This document shows positions 27,154 through 35,971 of a DNA stretch of 64,000 nucleotides, in pieces (within the stretch, counting starts at the first letter, position 1; each line of letters starts with the position of its first letter). A program made the translations under genes and the position numbers. This stretch comes from an uncultured Collinsella sp. GTDB lineage: Bacteria > Actinomycetota > Coriobacteriia > Coriobacteriales > Coriobacteriaceae. Location: contig UQTW01000008.1 of assembly GCA_900544115.1 (NCBI GenBank), positions 15,818 through 79,817 on the forward strand. Reading direction: 5' to 3'. The notes beneath the pieces were generated by a model. That model searched no databases, had not been told where the DNA came from, and was given only the letters and a program-made list of their open reading frames with translations.

Positions 27154-27835
27154 CGCGGGCACCTCTTCCGTCAAATACAGCATCGCACGCCAACGCAATG
27201 GCAATGCCGGCCACGACGCTTGCCGGCACGGCAATATTCGTGAGGCCCAAGAACTTGCATACGGCGACGGACACCGCGCCCGAAACCGCCGCGACAACGT
27301 TGCCGCGCGACAGCCGCTGCGAAAAGAGCAGGCAGATAAAGAGCGAGGTGCAGACAAAGGCTGCAATGGCGGTGGGAACATCGACAACGGCGCCGACGAT
27401 GGCGCCCATCGTACACGAAACGCCCCATGTTGCGATGAGAATCACGTTGAGCACGAAGGACTCGCGCGGGCCCCAATCCTCCCCTTCAACCAACTTGGCA
27501 AGCGAGATGCCATATGCCTCCTCGGTAAGTGTCGCGGCAACAGCCAGCGTCTGACGCTTCGAGGCACCCGTCAGATGCGGCGCGATCGATGCCGAGTAAA
27601 GCGCAAAGCGCGAGGAGATGGCAGCAACGCTCGCGACGATCGATGCTGCAGGCACGCCCGCCAGCCAAAGATTGCAGATCATAAACTGGCCGCTGCCCGT
27701 CACAAACGTGCTGCTCAGAGCAAAGACCATCCAGGGCTCCATTCCCGTCTGCCCCATGATCATTCCGCACGGCGCGCCTATTGCAATATAGGTAAGCATT
27801 ACTGGCCAGACGATTTTAAAGATCCTAAGGACCAT
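27143..27835 (-). CDS. azlC: AzlC-family branched-chain amino acid exporter
   Basis: A 230-residue membrane protein with the AzlC start (PVMLTYIAIGAPCGMIMGQTGMEPWMVFALSSTFVTGSGQFM) and the conserved TEEAYGISLAK region. It would form an exporter with AzlD. The ATG at 27835 has GGGAG 4 bp upstream; a TTG at 27904 extends the frame by 23 residues but lies inside an inverted repeat and lacks a ribosome site. Its presence beside a complete Liv importer elsewhere in the window suggests control of internal branched-chain amino acid levels in both directions. Confidence 0.87.
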   Translation of the reverse strand: MVLRIFKIVWPVMLTYIAIGAPCGMIMGQTGMEPWMVFALSSTFVTGSGQFMICNLWLAGVPAASIVASVAAISSRFALYSASIAPHLTGASKRQTLAVAATLTEEAYGISLAKLVEGEDWGPRESFVLNVILIATWGVSCTMGAIVGAVVDVPTAIAAFVCTSLFICLLFSQRLSRGNVVAAVSGAVSVAVCKFLGLTNIAVPASVVAGIAIALACDAVFDGRGARDAR

Positions 27836-27894
27836 GCCACTCCCATTCTGGTAAGTCGTCTGCAGCGCGCCTTGCAACGCAGCAGAAATATCAA

Positions 27895-27930
27895 CCGGTG
27901 GCAATAAAGTTCACCTACAATTGCCACCGG
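27895..27930. promoter_or_regulatory. Perfect inverted repeat between azlC and the HD-protein gene
   Basis: CCGGTGGCAA (27895-27904) and TTGCCACCGG (27921-27930) are perfect 10-bp arms around 16 bases, in the divergent promoter gap. A TACAAT hexamer on the plus strand (27916-27921) falls inside, so a bound regulator could block it. A transcribed hairpin is the other reading. Confidence 0.5.
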
Positions 27931-27961
27931 ATCGAAAGACACAACTTTTTAGGAAGTCATT

Positions 27962-28774
27962 ATGACAGCTATCGATCGAGACCGGGCGCGCGCGGCCTTC
28001 AAAAGCTACACCGATGCCTACGACGCCACTAACCCACGCATCGCGCTCAAATTCGAGCATACGTACCACGTGGCCGAGGCATGCGATGCCGTAGCACGCG
28101 AGCAGGGCTGGTCGTCAGAAGATATTGACCTGGCATGGCTTTGCGGCCTGCTACACGATATGGGCCGCTTTGAGCAGTTGCGGCGCTGGGACACCTTTAA
28201 GGACGCCGAGAGCATGAGCCATGCAGCGCTGGGCATCGAGGTCCTCTTTGGCGAGAATCCCGCCGATGCACCCGCCGTAACGAGCATCCGCGACTTTATC
28301 GATGACCCGGCAGAAGATGAGCTCATCCGAGCGAGCATTGCCTATCACAGCGATTTTCGTCTACCCGCGCAGCTCGACGAGCGTACGCGGAGCTTCTGCG
28401 ATATCGTGCGCGATGGTGACAAGATCGACATTATGCGCACCATCGCCGACAGCACCGTCGAGACCATCCTCAAGGTGGATGAGGACGCATTTCTCGCCAG
28501 CCACTTCTCGGCACCGGCGCTTACCGCCTTTGACGAGCACCGCTGCGTCGCACGCGATGAGCGCGATGAGCCCGCAGACTACCTGGTGGGACTCATCTGC
28601 TTTATGTTTGAGCTCGTCTATCCAGCGAGCCGCGCGCTGGCGCGCGAACAGGGCGATATCCACCGCCTGCTCGATGCGCCCTTTGGCATTACGCGGCCCT
28701 TTACCAACCCCGCCACGCAGGCAACCTGGAGCCGCCTAAAGGACGAGATGCGCGACTGGCTGACGCGCGCTTAG
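27962..28774 (+). CDS. HD-domain phosphohydrolase
   Basis: A 270-residue soluble protein with a metal-binding HD domain: histidines in FEHTYHVAEACDAV (33 and 36), the HD pair in WLCGLLHDMGRFEQ (65-66), and a later aspartate in IVRDGDKIDIMRT. HD proteins hydrolyse nucleotides or other phosphoesters; the substrate is unknown here. AGGAAG lies 6 bp before the ATG. Its stop (TAG 28772-28774) overlaps the stop of the convergent etfA gene (TAA on the other strand, 28771-28773), so the two genes share three bases and no terminator separates them. Confidence 0.85.
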   Translation: MTAIDRDRARAAFKSYTDAYDATNPRIALKFEHTYHVAEACDAVAREQGWSSEDIDLAWLCGLLHDMGRFEQLRRWDTFKDAESMSHAALGIEVLFGENPADAPAVTSIRDFIDDPAEDELIRASIAYHSDFRLPAQLDERTRSFCDIVRDGDKIDIMRTIADSTVETILKVDEDAFLASHFSAPALTAFDEHRCVARDERDEPADYLVGLICFMFELVYPASRALAREQGDIHRLLDAPFGITRPFTNPATQATWSRLKDEMRDWLTRA

Positions 28775-29976
28775 CGCTCAAGCTGAGCCCGCAGCTCCTC
28801 AACGATCTCAACGGCATCGCCGACGACCTTATACTGGGCAGCACCGAAGATGGGGGCATCCGGGTCCTCATTGATGGCGACAATGCACTCCGCCCCACCG
28901 ATGCCGGCGAGATGCTGGATAGCGCCCGAGACACCGATGCTCACGAGGAGCTTGGGCGAGACCGATACACCCGTCTGGCCAATTTGGTGGCGATACTCCA
29001 ACCAGCCTGCCTCCACAATGGGACGCGTGCAACCAAGCTCGGCACCCAGGGCATCGGCGAGCTTTCGCATCAGGGGCAGATTCTTCTTGGAGCCGATGCC
29101 GCGGCCCACCACGACCAGACGCTCGGCATCGGCAATTGAGGCCTGCTGTCCCCACTCCTCGGCGGGAATCGAGATCTCGACGCGGGCCTTAACGTCATCC
29201 GCAAGCACTACCTGGGTAATCGTGCCGGAGCGGCTATAGTCAAACTCGGGCGCCTTAAAGATGCCGGGGCGCACCGTTGCCATCTGAGGACGGTGGTTGG
29301 GGCAGATAATGGTGGCCATCAGGTTGCCGCCAAACGCCGGGCGTGTCTGCTGCAGCAGACCCGTCTCCGTATCCATAGAAAGCACCGTGCAATCGGCCGT
29401 AAGGCCCGTCTGCAAGCGCACGGCCACACCGGGCGCCAGCTCGCGACCAAAGGCGGTCGCGCCGTACAGGATGGCCTCGGGCTTGCGCTCGGCTACCAAA
29501 TCGCAGATCAAGCGAGCGTAGACCTCCGCGTCGTTCTGACGCAGGCGCTCGTCGCGACAGGCCAGGACTTCGTCGGCGCCCGCGCAAACCAGGTGTTCGA
29601 GGTCCTCGAGCGAGCCCTCGGAACCTATGCCGATCAGCGCCACCAGGCGACAGCCGCGTGCATCGGCAAGCTCGCGCCCCTTGCCCATGAGCTCGAAGGC
29701 CACGGATGCCACGGCATCGTGCTTGTCAGTTTGCACGAAGACCCAAATGTCTCGATATGCGTCAAGGTCTACCGCGCCGGCGGCCTCGTCGCGCTCAATC
29801 GAGATGGCGTTGACGGGGCAGGCGTCGACGCACCCACCGCACAGGATACAGCCGTCGGTTACGCGGGCACAGCGATTGGGGCGCTCACCCTCCACCACAA
29901 TGCCGCCCGAGGCGCAGGCGCGAACGCAGCGACCGCAGCCGATACAGGCTTCGCTATCGATAATCAGCCCGCTCAT
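28771..29976 (-). CDS. etfA: Electron transfer flavoprotein alpha subunit with N-terminal 2[4Fe-4S] ferredoxin domain
   Basis: A 401-residue protein. Residues 1-60 hold two ferredoxin clusters: C11, C14, C17, C21 and C43, C46, C49, C53. The rest is EtfA, with an N-terminal fold from DIWVFVQTDKHDAV and the FAD-binding C-terminal domain VVVGRGIGSKKNLPLMRKLADALGAELGCTRPIVEAGWLEYRHQIGQTG...LLVSIGVSGAIQHLAG. An EtfA with this ferredoxin extension next to an FAD lactate dehydrogenase matches the LctC subunit of the bifurcating lactate dehydrogenase of acetogens. It is the last gene of a three-gene run and follows etfB directly. Confidence 0.93.
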   Translation of the reverse strand: MSGLIIDSEACIGCGRCVRACASGGIVVEGERPNRCARVTDGCILCGGCVDACPVNAISIERDEAAGAVDLDAYRDIWVFVQTDKHDAVASVAFELMGKGRELADARGCRLVALIGIGSEGSLEDLEHLVCAGADEVLACRDERLRQNDAEVYARLICDLVAERKPEAILYGATAFGRELAPGVAVRLQTGLTADCTVLSMDTETGLLQQTRPAFGGNLMATIICPNHRPQMATVRPGIFKAPEFDYSRSGTITQVVLADDVKARVEISIPAEEWGQQASIADAERLVVVGRGIGSKKNLPLMRKLADALGAELGCTRPIVEAGWLEYRHQIGQTGVSVSPKLLVSIGVSGAIQHLAGIGGAECIVAINEDPDAPIFGAAQYKVVGDAVEIVEELRAQLER

Positions 29977-30792
29977 CTATGCCATCCCCTCAATAATCTT
30001 GGCAAGTTTTACCGCCTGCTCGGACGCCGTTCCCTCAACGGCCTCGCACGTTTGGTCACGGTCGGGCACAAACGAGCGCACGACCTGCGTCGGTGATCCG
30101 GCAAGGCCGCAACGCGAGGGATCGGCGTTTACGTCGGCAGCGCTGGCCACACGCACGTCTGCATCCTCGGCCGCGCGAATACCGGCAATACTCGGCATGC
30201 GCAGCTGGCCAATCTCCTTGGCGGTCGTCATCGCACACGGCATCTCCAGGTACACCGTCTCCTCGCCGGCATCGCAGCCGTGGACGAGCGCCAGCGAGCC
30301 ACACGTCGTAAATCCCGCGCTCTGCACACAGCTCACGTCGGTCACGCAGGGGACCCCAAAGGCGCCGGCCAGCTCGGGGCCGATCTGGGCCGTATCGCCG
30401 TCCACTGCCATCTTGCCGCAGATGAGCAGGTCAAAGTCCTCATCGAGTGCCTCGATGCCGCATTTGAGGGCATAGGTGGTGGCTAGGGTATCGGCGCCCG
30501 CAAAGGCTCGGTCGGTCAGCAGCAGCGCGTCGTCGGCACCGCGGGCGATGCAGTCGCGCAGCAGCGACTCGGTCGCGGGGATGCCCATCGACACCACCGT
30601 TACGCGCACGTCCATGCCAAAGCCGATAAAGTCGTCTTTCAGCGCCAGCGCGCATTCCAAAGCGCTCGCATCAAAGGGATTAATGACCGCCTGCTTGCCA
30701 TCGCGCACGATGGTATTGGTCTTGGAGTCCATCTTGACCTCGGTGCTGCCCGGCACGGCCTTGACGCACACCACCATATGGAAATCGCTCAT
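29977..30792 (-). CDS. etfB: Electron transfer flavoprotein beta subunit
   Basis: A 271-residue EtfB, starting HMVVCVKAVPGSTEVKMD and containing LLLTDRAFAGADTLATTYALKCGIE and DLLICGKMAVDGDTAQIGPELA, the family signatures around the FAD and nucleotide site. In bifurcating Etf the beta subunit holds the FAD that splits electrons between a high-potential and a low-potential path. The ATG at 30792 is 8 bp behind GGGGG; a GTG at 30798 is possible. The start overlaps or abuts the stop of the dehydrogenase gene at 30795, and the stop abuts etfA. Confidence 0.92.
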   Translation of the reverse strand: MSDFHMVVCVKAVPGSTEVKMDSKTNTIVRDGKQAVINPFDASALECALALKDDFIGFGMDVRVTVVSMGIPATESLLRDCIARGADDALLLTDRAFAGADTLATTYALKCGIEALDEDFDLLICGKMAVDGDTAQIGPELAGAFGVPCVTDVSCVQSAGFTTCGSLALVHGCDAGEETVYLEMPCAMTTAKEIGQLRMPSIAGIRAAEDADVRVASAADVNADPSRCGLAGSPTQVVRSFVPDRDQTCEAVEGTASEQAVKLAKIIEGMA

Positions 30793-30794
30793 CT

Positions 30795-32396
30795 TCACGC
30801 GCCCCCTTTCTGGACGAGCTCATCCAAGAGCTTCTCCGCAAACAGGTTGCCGCGACCCAGCTGCCCGTCGGGATCGAGCTGGAGCTTGAGCCGCGCCGAC
30901 TCGACCATGGCCTCGTGACCGTACATCGTCTCCAAGAAGCCCGCCTTGATCTTGCCGACGCCGTGTTCTGCGGAGACGGCGCCGCCCATGGCCGTGACCT
31001 CGGAAGCCCACTGGGCAAAGAGTTCTCCGCCGCGGCGATAATCCTGCGCATCGCGCGGCAGGATGTTCACATGCAGATGGTTGTTACCGATGTGCCCCCA
31101 GGCGGCAGATTCAAGCCCACTTTCGGCCAACGTGCGGCGATAAAGGGCGATGACATCGGCCAGGCGCGCGTTGGGCACCGACATATCCGACCCCAGCTTG
31201 GTAATGGTGGGGTCGGTGCGGCGACGCTCGTCAATGAGCATGTTGACGCTCTCGGGCACCGCGTGGCGGAAGAACCGCTGGCACTCGCGATCGACTTCGT
31301 TGCGGGCGACCCATGTCGCATCGTCGCGGCCGCCCGCAAGCTCCAGCACCCATCCCAAGTGGTACAGCTCCTCGGTCGCCTGCGCCTCGTCATCGCAATC
31401 GAGCTCCACGTAGACACATACCTTGGCCTCTTTGTCGAGCGCCGGCAGCGAGGCAAACGCCGTCGACTGCTCGCGCTGGCGACGTAGAATATCCAGGGCG
31501 CCAGCATCGAAGTACTCGATGGCAGCCGCATGGGACAGGACAGGGCGCACGGAATCGGTAAAGGACACCGCCTTGTCCTCGCTATCGAAAAAGCAACTCA
31601 CACCCCATACGACCGAAGGTGCCGCCTGCAGGGCGATCTCGAGCTCGGTGACAACGCCGAGCGTGCCGCACGCGCCGATAAAGAGGTCGATGGCGTCCAT
31701 ATCGTCCGCAACAAAATAACCCGAGGCATTTTTGGTCTTGGGCATGGTGTAGTCAGGAAGATCGAGCTCGAGTGTACGGCCCGCTGCCGTCACGAGCGAC
31801 AGGTGGCGGCCCTGGGCAAAAGCCTCGCCGCGCTGAAGCTCAAGCAAATCGCCATCAGCCAGTGCGACGTGGAGTCCCGTGATATGCGGGCGCATGGGGC
31901 CGTAAGCGTAGCTGCGGGCGCCGGAGGCGTTGCATGCCGCCATGCCGCCCAGACAGGCAGATGCCTCGGTGGGATCGGTGGGAAAGAACTGCTCGGGGGA
32001 CTCTTGGAACTCCTCGTAGGCCTCAAGCGATGCCTGGTCCCAACCAGCGGTCGGCAGTACCTTCTTGCTCAGCTGCTTACGCAGCTCCGAGAGCACAACG
32101 CCCGGCTCCACGCGCAGCAGAAATTTGCCTTGTTCATCGCGGCGAAGGCCCAAGTAGCGATTCATACGGGAAGTATTGAGGATATGCCCACCGTGGGGCA
32201 CGGCACCGGCGGCAAGGCCGGTTCGGGCGCCCTGAACCGTTACCGGGACACGCTCGGCATGGAGCGTTTCCAAAATGGCACGGACCTCGTCTTCCGTTGT
32301 CGGAAACGAGATGCTCGATGCTTCGCCCGATGCGCGAGATTCATCGCGGCCATACTCCTCGAACTCGTCGGTGAAGGGTTTGATGGTTGCAGACAC
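30795..32396 (-). CDS. FAD-linked D-lactate dehydrogenase (GlcD/LctD family)
   Basis: A 533-residue oxidoreductase with a PCMH-type FAD-binding domain (VPVTVQGARTGLAAGAVPHGGHILNTSRMNR; ACLGGMAACNASGARSYAYGP) and the FAD-oxidase C domain ending AWGHIGNNHLHVNILP and GGAVSAEHGVGKIKAGFL. Together with the adjacent etfB and the ferredoxin-bearing etfA it should form a lactate dehydrogenase-Etf complex that oxidises lactate with NAD+ by coupling to ferredoxin oxidation. Glycolate or another 2-hydroxyacid remains possible. A GTG start at 32396 has AAAGGGGGAG 5 bp upstream. It is the first gene of the operon. Confidence 0.88.
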   Translation of the reverse strand: MSATIKPFTDEFEEYGRDESRASGEASSISFPTTEDEVRAILETLHAERVPVTVQGARTGLAAGAVPHGGHILNTSRMNRYLGLRRDEQGKFLLRVEPGVVLSELRKQLSKKVLPTAGWDQASLEAYEEFQESPEQFFPTDPTEASACLGGMAACNASGARSYAYGPMRPHITGLHVALADGDLLELQRGEAFAQGRHLSLVTAAGRTLELDLPDYTMPKTKNASGYFVADDMDAIDLFIGACGTLGVVTELEIALQAAPSVVWGVSCFFDSEDKAVSFTDSVRPVLSHAAAIEYFDAGALDILRRQREQSTAFASLPALDKEAKVCVYVELDCDDEAQATEELYHLGWVLELAGGRDDATWVARNEVDRECQRFFRHAVPESVNMLIDERRRTDPTITKLGSDMSVPNARLADVIALYRRTLAESGLESAAWGHIGNNHLHVNILPRDAQDYRRGGELFAQWASEVTAMGGAVSAEHGVGKIKAGFLETMYGHEAMVESARLKLQLDPDGQLGRGNLFAEKLLDELVQKGGA

Positions 32397-32741
32397 GCGA
32401 ACTCCCCCTTTAGCTAACTACAGTGTTTGCAGGGAGATGTTACCGCATCGTTTCGTCGACGTGTTCGAGACCGTCTCCATAATTGGCGATTTTTACGTTT
32501 GTGCAATTCGGCGAACGGCAAGGCTTCCTCGGCAGACGATGCTTTTGACACATATCGCTCCGCCGTCGCCGACCGCTCGATTGTCGCTCGAAAAAAGTTG
32601 AAGTAATTTTTTTCACCTTTTACCTGCGGAGATGTCAATCCGTCAAGCATTTGGTCAGAAATTGGTCAAGTAGCGGCTGATACGGTCGGCATCGACAGCC
32701 AAAACCGATAGAAGTTTGGCCCCAGAAGCAGGGAGGTTCCC
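32397..32741. other. Divergent intergenic region, lactate operon and surface locus
   Basis: These 345 bp hold no convincing gene. The part from about 32580 to 32660 is AT-rich (AAAAAAGTTGAAGTAATTTTTTTC), and TTGGTCA occurs twice eleven bases apart (32652 and 32663), a possible direct-repeat regulator site. Both flanking transcripts should start here, but no near-consensus promoter was found. Confidence 0.45.
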
Positions 32742-33038
32742 ATGGCATATTACTGGCCCCAGTACGGCGTCGCCATCGAGGTCGACGACGATCCCTATCT
32801 CCTGCCTTTCGACGAAGAGGCGTTCCCCGATACGGCGGTCTACCACGTCACCACCGATGTTATCTGCGACCCCGAGTCGTTCTCGGCGCTCGCCCACCAC
32901 ATCGCGCGTATCCACGACATCGAGCTCCCTCGCGACTTCGACGAGCTCATCTACTCGCGCCGCCTGATGCTCCACATGCTCTTTGGAGCGGACCCGTCCA
33001 CGTTCGCACGTGTCTATACCACCAAGGACGCCGCATGA
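32742..33038 (+). CDS. Small protein of unknown function
   Basis: A 98-residue protein that I do not recognise. It begins AYYWPQYGVAIEVDDDPYLLPFDEEAFP, is acidic and has no signal peptide or membrane segment. The YWPQYGVAIEVDDD start resembles a beta-hairpin from a nuclease-like core (IEVDD), but the rest does not continue as a nuclease. GGGAGG lies 5 bp before the ATG, and codon use is like that of its neighbours, so it is very likely a real gene. The stop overlaps the next start (ATGA), which couples it to the exported-protein genes. Confidence 0.7.
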   Translation: MAYYWPQYGVAIEVDDDPYLLPFDEEAFPDTAVYHVTTDVICDPESFSALAHHIARIHDIELPRDFDELIYSRRLMLHMLFGADPSTFARVYTTKDAA

Positions 33039-33544
33039 GTGCGAAGAAGCCGCCCCGCCTCGCAGGACTGGGGCGTCGCAAGAAACTCGTCGTTGTCTGC
33101 CTGGCTATCGTCTGCGCCCTCATCGCCGTAGGGCTATACGTCTGGCAGTCGCAGCCCGTGCCCGAAGCGGGCGCCTCAGTCACGACGGCAGAGGGTAAAT
33201 CGCGCCAAGAAATCCAAGATGAGCTCGATGCCATCGTCCGCGACAACATGATGACGATTTCGGTCGCGCCGGTCGCTCAGCTGCAGGAGAACGGCAAGCT
33301 GCGCGTCAACGTGCAAAACGTCCAAGACAATAAATTTCCCCAGCGATTCCGCGTCATCCAAAACGACGAGACCATGTACGAATCCGGTGTGGTCGAGACC
33401 GGCAAGACAATCGAGACGTGCCCCGCCGGCGACATCAAAGAAGGCGAGGCGTACATCGAGATCCAGGCACTCGATGCCAAGACCCTCGACTGCCACGGCA
33501 ATCCGACACGCGTCAAGGTGCGGGTTGAGCAAACCGAGAACTAG
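33035..33544 (+). CDS. Membrane-anchored exported protein of unknown function
   Basis: A 169-residue protein with basic residues then one hydrophobic helix (KKLVVVCLAIVCALIAVGLYVW, residues about 16-38), placing about 130 residues outside the cell. The outer part reads like a small beta-sandwich (VNVQNVQDNKFPQRFRVIQNDETMYESGVVETGKTIETC...VKVRVEQ), with two cysteines that could pair. No family recognised. The start overlaps the previous gene by 4 bp. It may assist or carry the secreted proteins that follow (inference from position). Confidence 0.7.
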   Translation: MSAKKPPRLAGLGRRKKLVVVCLAIVCALIAVGLYVWQSQPVPEAGASVTTAEGKSRQEIQDELDAIVRDNMMTISVAPVAQLQENGKLRVNVQNVQDNKFPQRFRVIQNDETMYESGVVETGKTIETCPAGDIKEGEAYIEIQALDAKTLDCHGNPTRVKVRVEQTEN

Positions 33545-33634
33545 CTTTTCCGGCCGACGCGGCACCGCACGCAATTCACCAGCATTCGTCCAATCATCGC
33601 GGGGACGGCCCGCGGCGAATAGAAAGGAACGACC

Positions 33635-34234
33635 ATGGACATCACCAGGAACATGAGCGGAGCCAGAGCGCTCGTCGTGGGCGCAGGGCTCGCGCTCGCG
33701 CTCGCAATGGGCGCCGCCCCGACGCCAGCTCTGGCAGCCGGGCGCGTTGGAACCACGAAAGTAATGGTCAGGACCGAGATCGACAACGTTGAGTTCAAAG
33801 TTCCGACGGTTATTCCCTTCGTCGCCAAGGCCGACGGCACGCTTCAGGGCCCCTCAGAAGACGCGACCACCATCGACAATCATTCGGCCTACGGCATCCA
33901 TGTCACCAACATGAAGATCGACGCCATGAACACCTGGACCATTGTTGCCGACGCCAAGGCCGGAACCGCACAGAACTCCATCGACTTTAAGGTCGGCCCC
34001 GACGGCGCACTCCAGAACGCCAGCGCCGCAATGCAGGAGACGGGCCTCGATCTTTCCAAGAACGCAGCCTTCGACATGGGCTACCAGGGCATGCCCGGCG
34101 GCACGGACAAAATTAAGCTCAAGACAAGCGGAAACGTCGCCCGCGTCACGCGCGACATCTTCCGCGTAACCGGCGAAGGCGATCAGGTTGCAACGATCAC
34201 CTGGACGGTCGAGCCCGGTGCGCACACGGCATAA
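33635..34234 (+). CDS. Secreted beta-sandwich surface protein
   Basis: A 199-residue protein with a clear signal peptide (ALVVGAGLALALAMGAAPTPALAA, cleavage near residue 35). The mature part has a pattern I associate with unassigned exported proteins of gut Firmicutes and Actinobacteria: VPTVIPFVAKADGTLQGPS, then a segment on unsatisfied or natural context (DNHSAYGIHVTNMKI), and a C-terminal strand ATITWTVEPG. There is no anchor motif of its own. AAAGGA precedes the ATG. It overlaps the start of the next, LPXTG-like gene by 17 bp, suggesting it is a partner of that anchored protein. Confidence 0.75.
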   Translation: MDITRNMSGARALVVGAGLALALAMGAAPTPALAAGRVGTTKVMVRTEIDNVEFKVPTVIPFVAKADGTLQGPSEDATTIDNHSAYGIHVTNMKIDAMNTWTIVADAKAGTAQNSIDFKVGPDGALQNASAAMQETGLDLSKNAAFDMGYQGMPGGTDKIKLKTSGNVARVTRDIFRVTGEGDQVATITWTVEPGAHTA

Positions 34235-34499
34235 GGCCGTCGCCCTGGCCGCCGCCGTCAGCATCCTAGCGTTTGGGCCAGCCATGGCCTTTGCCCAGCA
34301 AGAACAGGCACAGGCCGCCACGCAAGTGACGGTCGATCTCTCGGAGCTCGACCGCGGCGACCGCGAGGAACCGTTGGCGCAGACAGGCGACAGACGATGG
34401 CTCTTGGCAGTAGGTGCCACAGCAGCAGGCGCGGGGACCGCCGGCCTCGGTCTGCACATCAAACACAGCCAGAAACAAAACACGGATAGGCCGCACTAA
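34218..34499 (+). CDS. Small sortase-anchored surface protein (LAQTG signal)
   Basis: A 93-residue protein, reading from a GTG at 34218 inside the end of the previous gene. It has a signal peptide (HKAVALAAAVSILAFGPAMAFAQ), a short mature linker of about 25 residues, then LAQTG (53-57), a hydrophobic stretch (WLLAVGATAAGAGTAGLGL) and a polar, partly basic tail (HIKHSQKQNTDRPH). This is the layout of LPXTG cell-wall sorting signals with alanine in place of proline. So short a mature chain suggests a stalk, base or adaptor. The start is uncertain: an ATG at 34188 in the same frame lies further inside the upstream gene. No sortase gene is in the window. Confidence 0.7.
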   Translation: MRTRHKAVALAAAVSILAFGPAMAFAQQEQAQAATQVTVDLSELDRGDREEPLAQTGDRRWLLAVGATAAGAGTAGLGLHIKHSQKQNTDRPH

Positions 34500-34517
34500 A
34501 TTAGCTAAGGAGACCCC

Positions 34518-35948
34518 ATGGCATCGAAGAACCTTTTGCCCGTCGTCGCACTCTGCGGCGCGCTCGCAACCGGAACGCCTGTCGCCGCTTGGGCGACTCC
34601 CGTCATGGCAGACTCCTTACCAGCAGCCCTAAGTTCCGCCCTAAATCCGTCGAGCGCCATTGCGTGCAAGCGTTTTTCGATCGCACAGGCCGCGATCTCA
34701 ACCTCGGGATGCCTTCGTCGTAATACGGACGGCTCGATAGTCGTGGATATCAATCGTTCGAACAAGGCAAACGGCTCCCAGGCGGGGTGCGCCGTCTGCA
34801 CGTGGCGCTCGGTTGTGCTCGATGCAGATGGCGATCCATGCAATTTAGAGCTGCGCATCGACATCGCTTCGGTCGATGACTCGGCGAACGGAACGAAGGT
34901 CGCCTTTGACGGCGCGTTTTTCGAGAAAGGAGGCGGTATATGTCTGGGCTGCGCCGCCGCGAATGCAGACGACACGCAGCCCACCCTCTCATTCACGGCA
35001 TCGTTGCGGCTGGCCAAAGCCGGCACCGATGCCATCGCGGCGGGAGAAACGTCCCTGTTGTTCTACGCCGCCAGCACCAAAGATACAGACGCTCATTTCG
35101 AGAAGCCAGCCGGATCACTCAGCCTTACACGAGGGATAGAGGCAGGCCCTATTGAAATCGATGCCCACGCGCAAAGCAGGCAACGCATTCTTGCCGATCC
35201 GGCGCTTCTCGAAATGGAGTGGAACGGATCCGGAGCCATCGGAATTCTCCCCTCCGCGCTTGACGCCAAGACGCTCCCCTCAAACGACGAACCCATCAAC
35301 GCAACCATACAAGAAGAGAGCGCGGACAAGGAAGCGGGTGCGGGCGACACGTCATCGCCGACAAACAGCATCCCAGCTTCTTTCGAAGCACCGAATGAGC
35401 CCGCTACCGATCAAAACGATCCCGAGCTCGCGGACAGTCTGGGGCTTGCTGATCCTCAAGAAATCGATGAAGGTAACTGCTGCGTGTTTGCCGCGCTCGA
35501 CCACACGGAGGTCATCGACGCTGCAAGCATCGAAGTTGCCGCCGCCAATCAGCCCGTCCGCAAGTCGGCCATCATCGCATTTCCTAAATCCATCGAAGTC
35601 GTCTTTTTGCCATCGGGCGAGGTCGTGGCCCCAACACTGCTCACCTTGTTGGGCGCCAAGAATACTCGAAACGAAATTAAAAAGGTCACGGTTGTCGACC
35701 CTGCAACCACCGCTAAATTGCGCCTATACGCCGTTGCCCCAGACGGAGGCAAGACCTTGGAATTCGATGGCGACACACTCCTAGCCTGGCGACGTCTGGA
35801 CATTATGCAAGACGTCTCGTATCAGATCGAACTCGAAGGGTTTGATCGTACCCGCGATGCCAATATCATCGCCGCGGCTATTGAATCCCCACAGCGGCTT
35901 ATGACACTGCGCTTTGACTACTATCCCTATGTCCCGACAACCACCTGA
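34518..35948 (+). CDS. Large secreted protein of unknown function
   Basis: A 476-residue protein with a signal peptide (LLPVVALCGALATGTPVAAWATPVMA, cleavage near residue 31). The mature part begins with a cysteine-containing domain (CKRFSIAQAAISTSGCLRRN...AGCAVCTWRSVVLDADGDPCNLELRIDIASVD; ICLGCAAAN), then an acidic low-complexity linker (about 255-315, rich in E, D, S, P), then a C-terminal beta-rich domain ending LRFDYYPYVPTTT. I do not recognise a family. AGGAGA lies upstream of the ATG. It closes the run of exported proteins that begins at 32742. Confidence 0.75.
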   Translation: MASKNLLPVVALCGALATGTPVAAWATPVMADSLPAALSSALNPSSAIACKRFSIAQAAISTSGCLRRNTDGSIVVDINRSNKANGSQAGCAVCTWRSVVLDADGDPCNLELRIDIASVDDSANGTKVAFDGAFFEKGGGICLGCAAANADDTQPTLSFTASLRLAKAGTDAIAAGETSLLFYAASTKDTDAHFEKPAGSLSLTRGIEAGPIEIDAHAQSRQRILADPALLEMEWNGSGAIGILPSALDAKTLPSNDEPINATIQEESADKEAGAGDTSSPTNSIPASFEAPNEPATDQNDPELADSLGLADPQEIDEGNCCVFAALDHTEVIDAASIEVAAANQPVRKSAIIAFPKSIEVVFLPSGEVVAPTLLTLLGAKNTRNEIKKVTVVDPATTAKLRLYAVAPDGGKTLEFDGDTLLAWRRLDIMQDVSYQIELEGFDRTRDANIIAAAIESPQRLMTLRFDYYPYVPTTT

Positions 35949-35971
35949 GGCTTAAATACTGCGCGTCGTTG

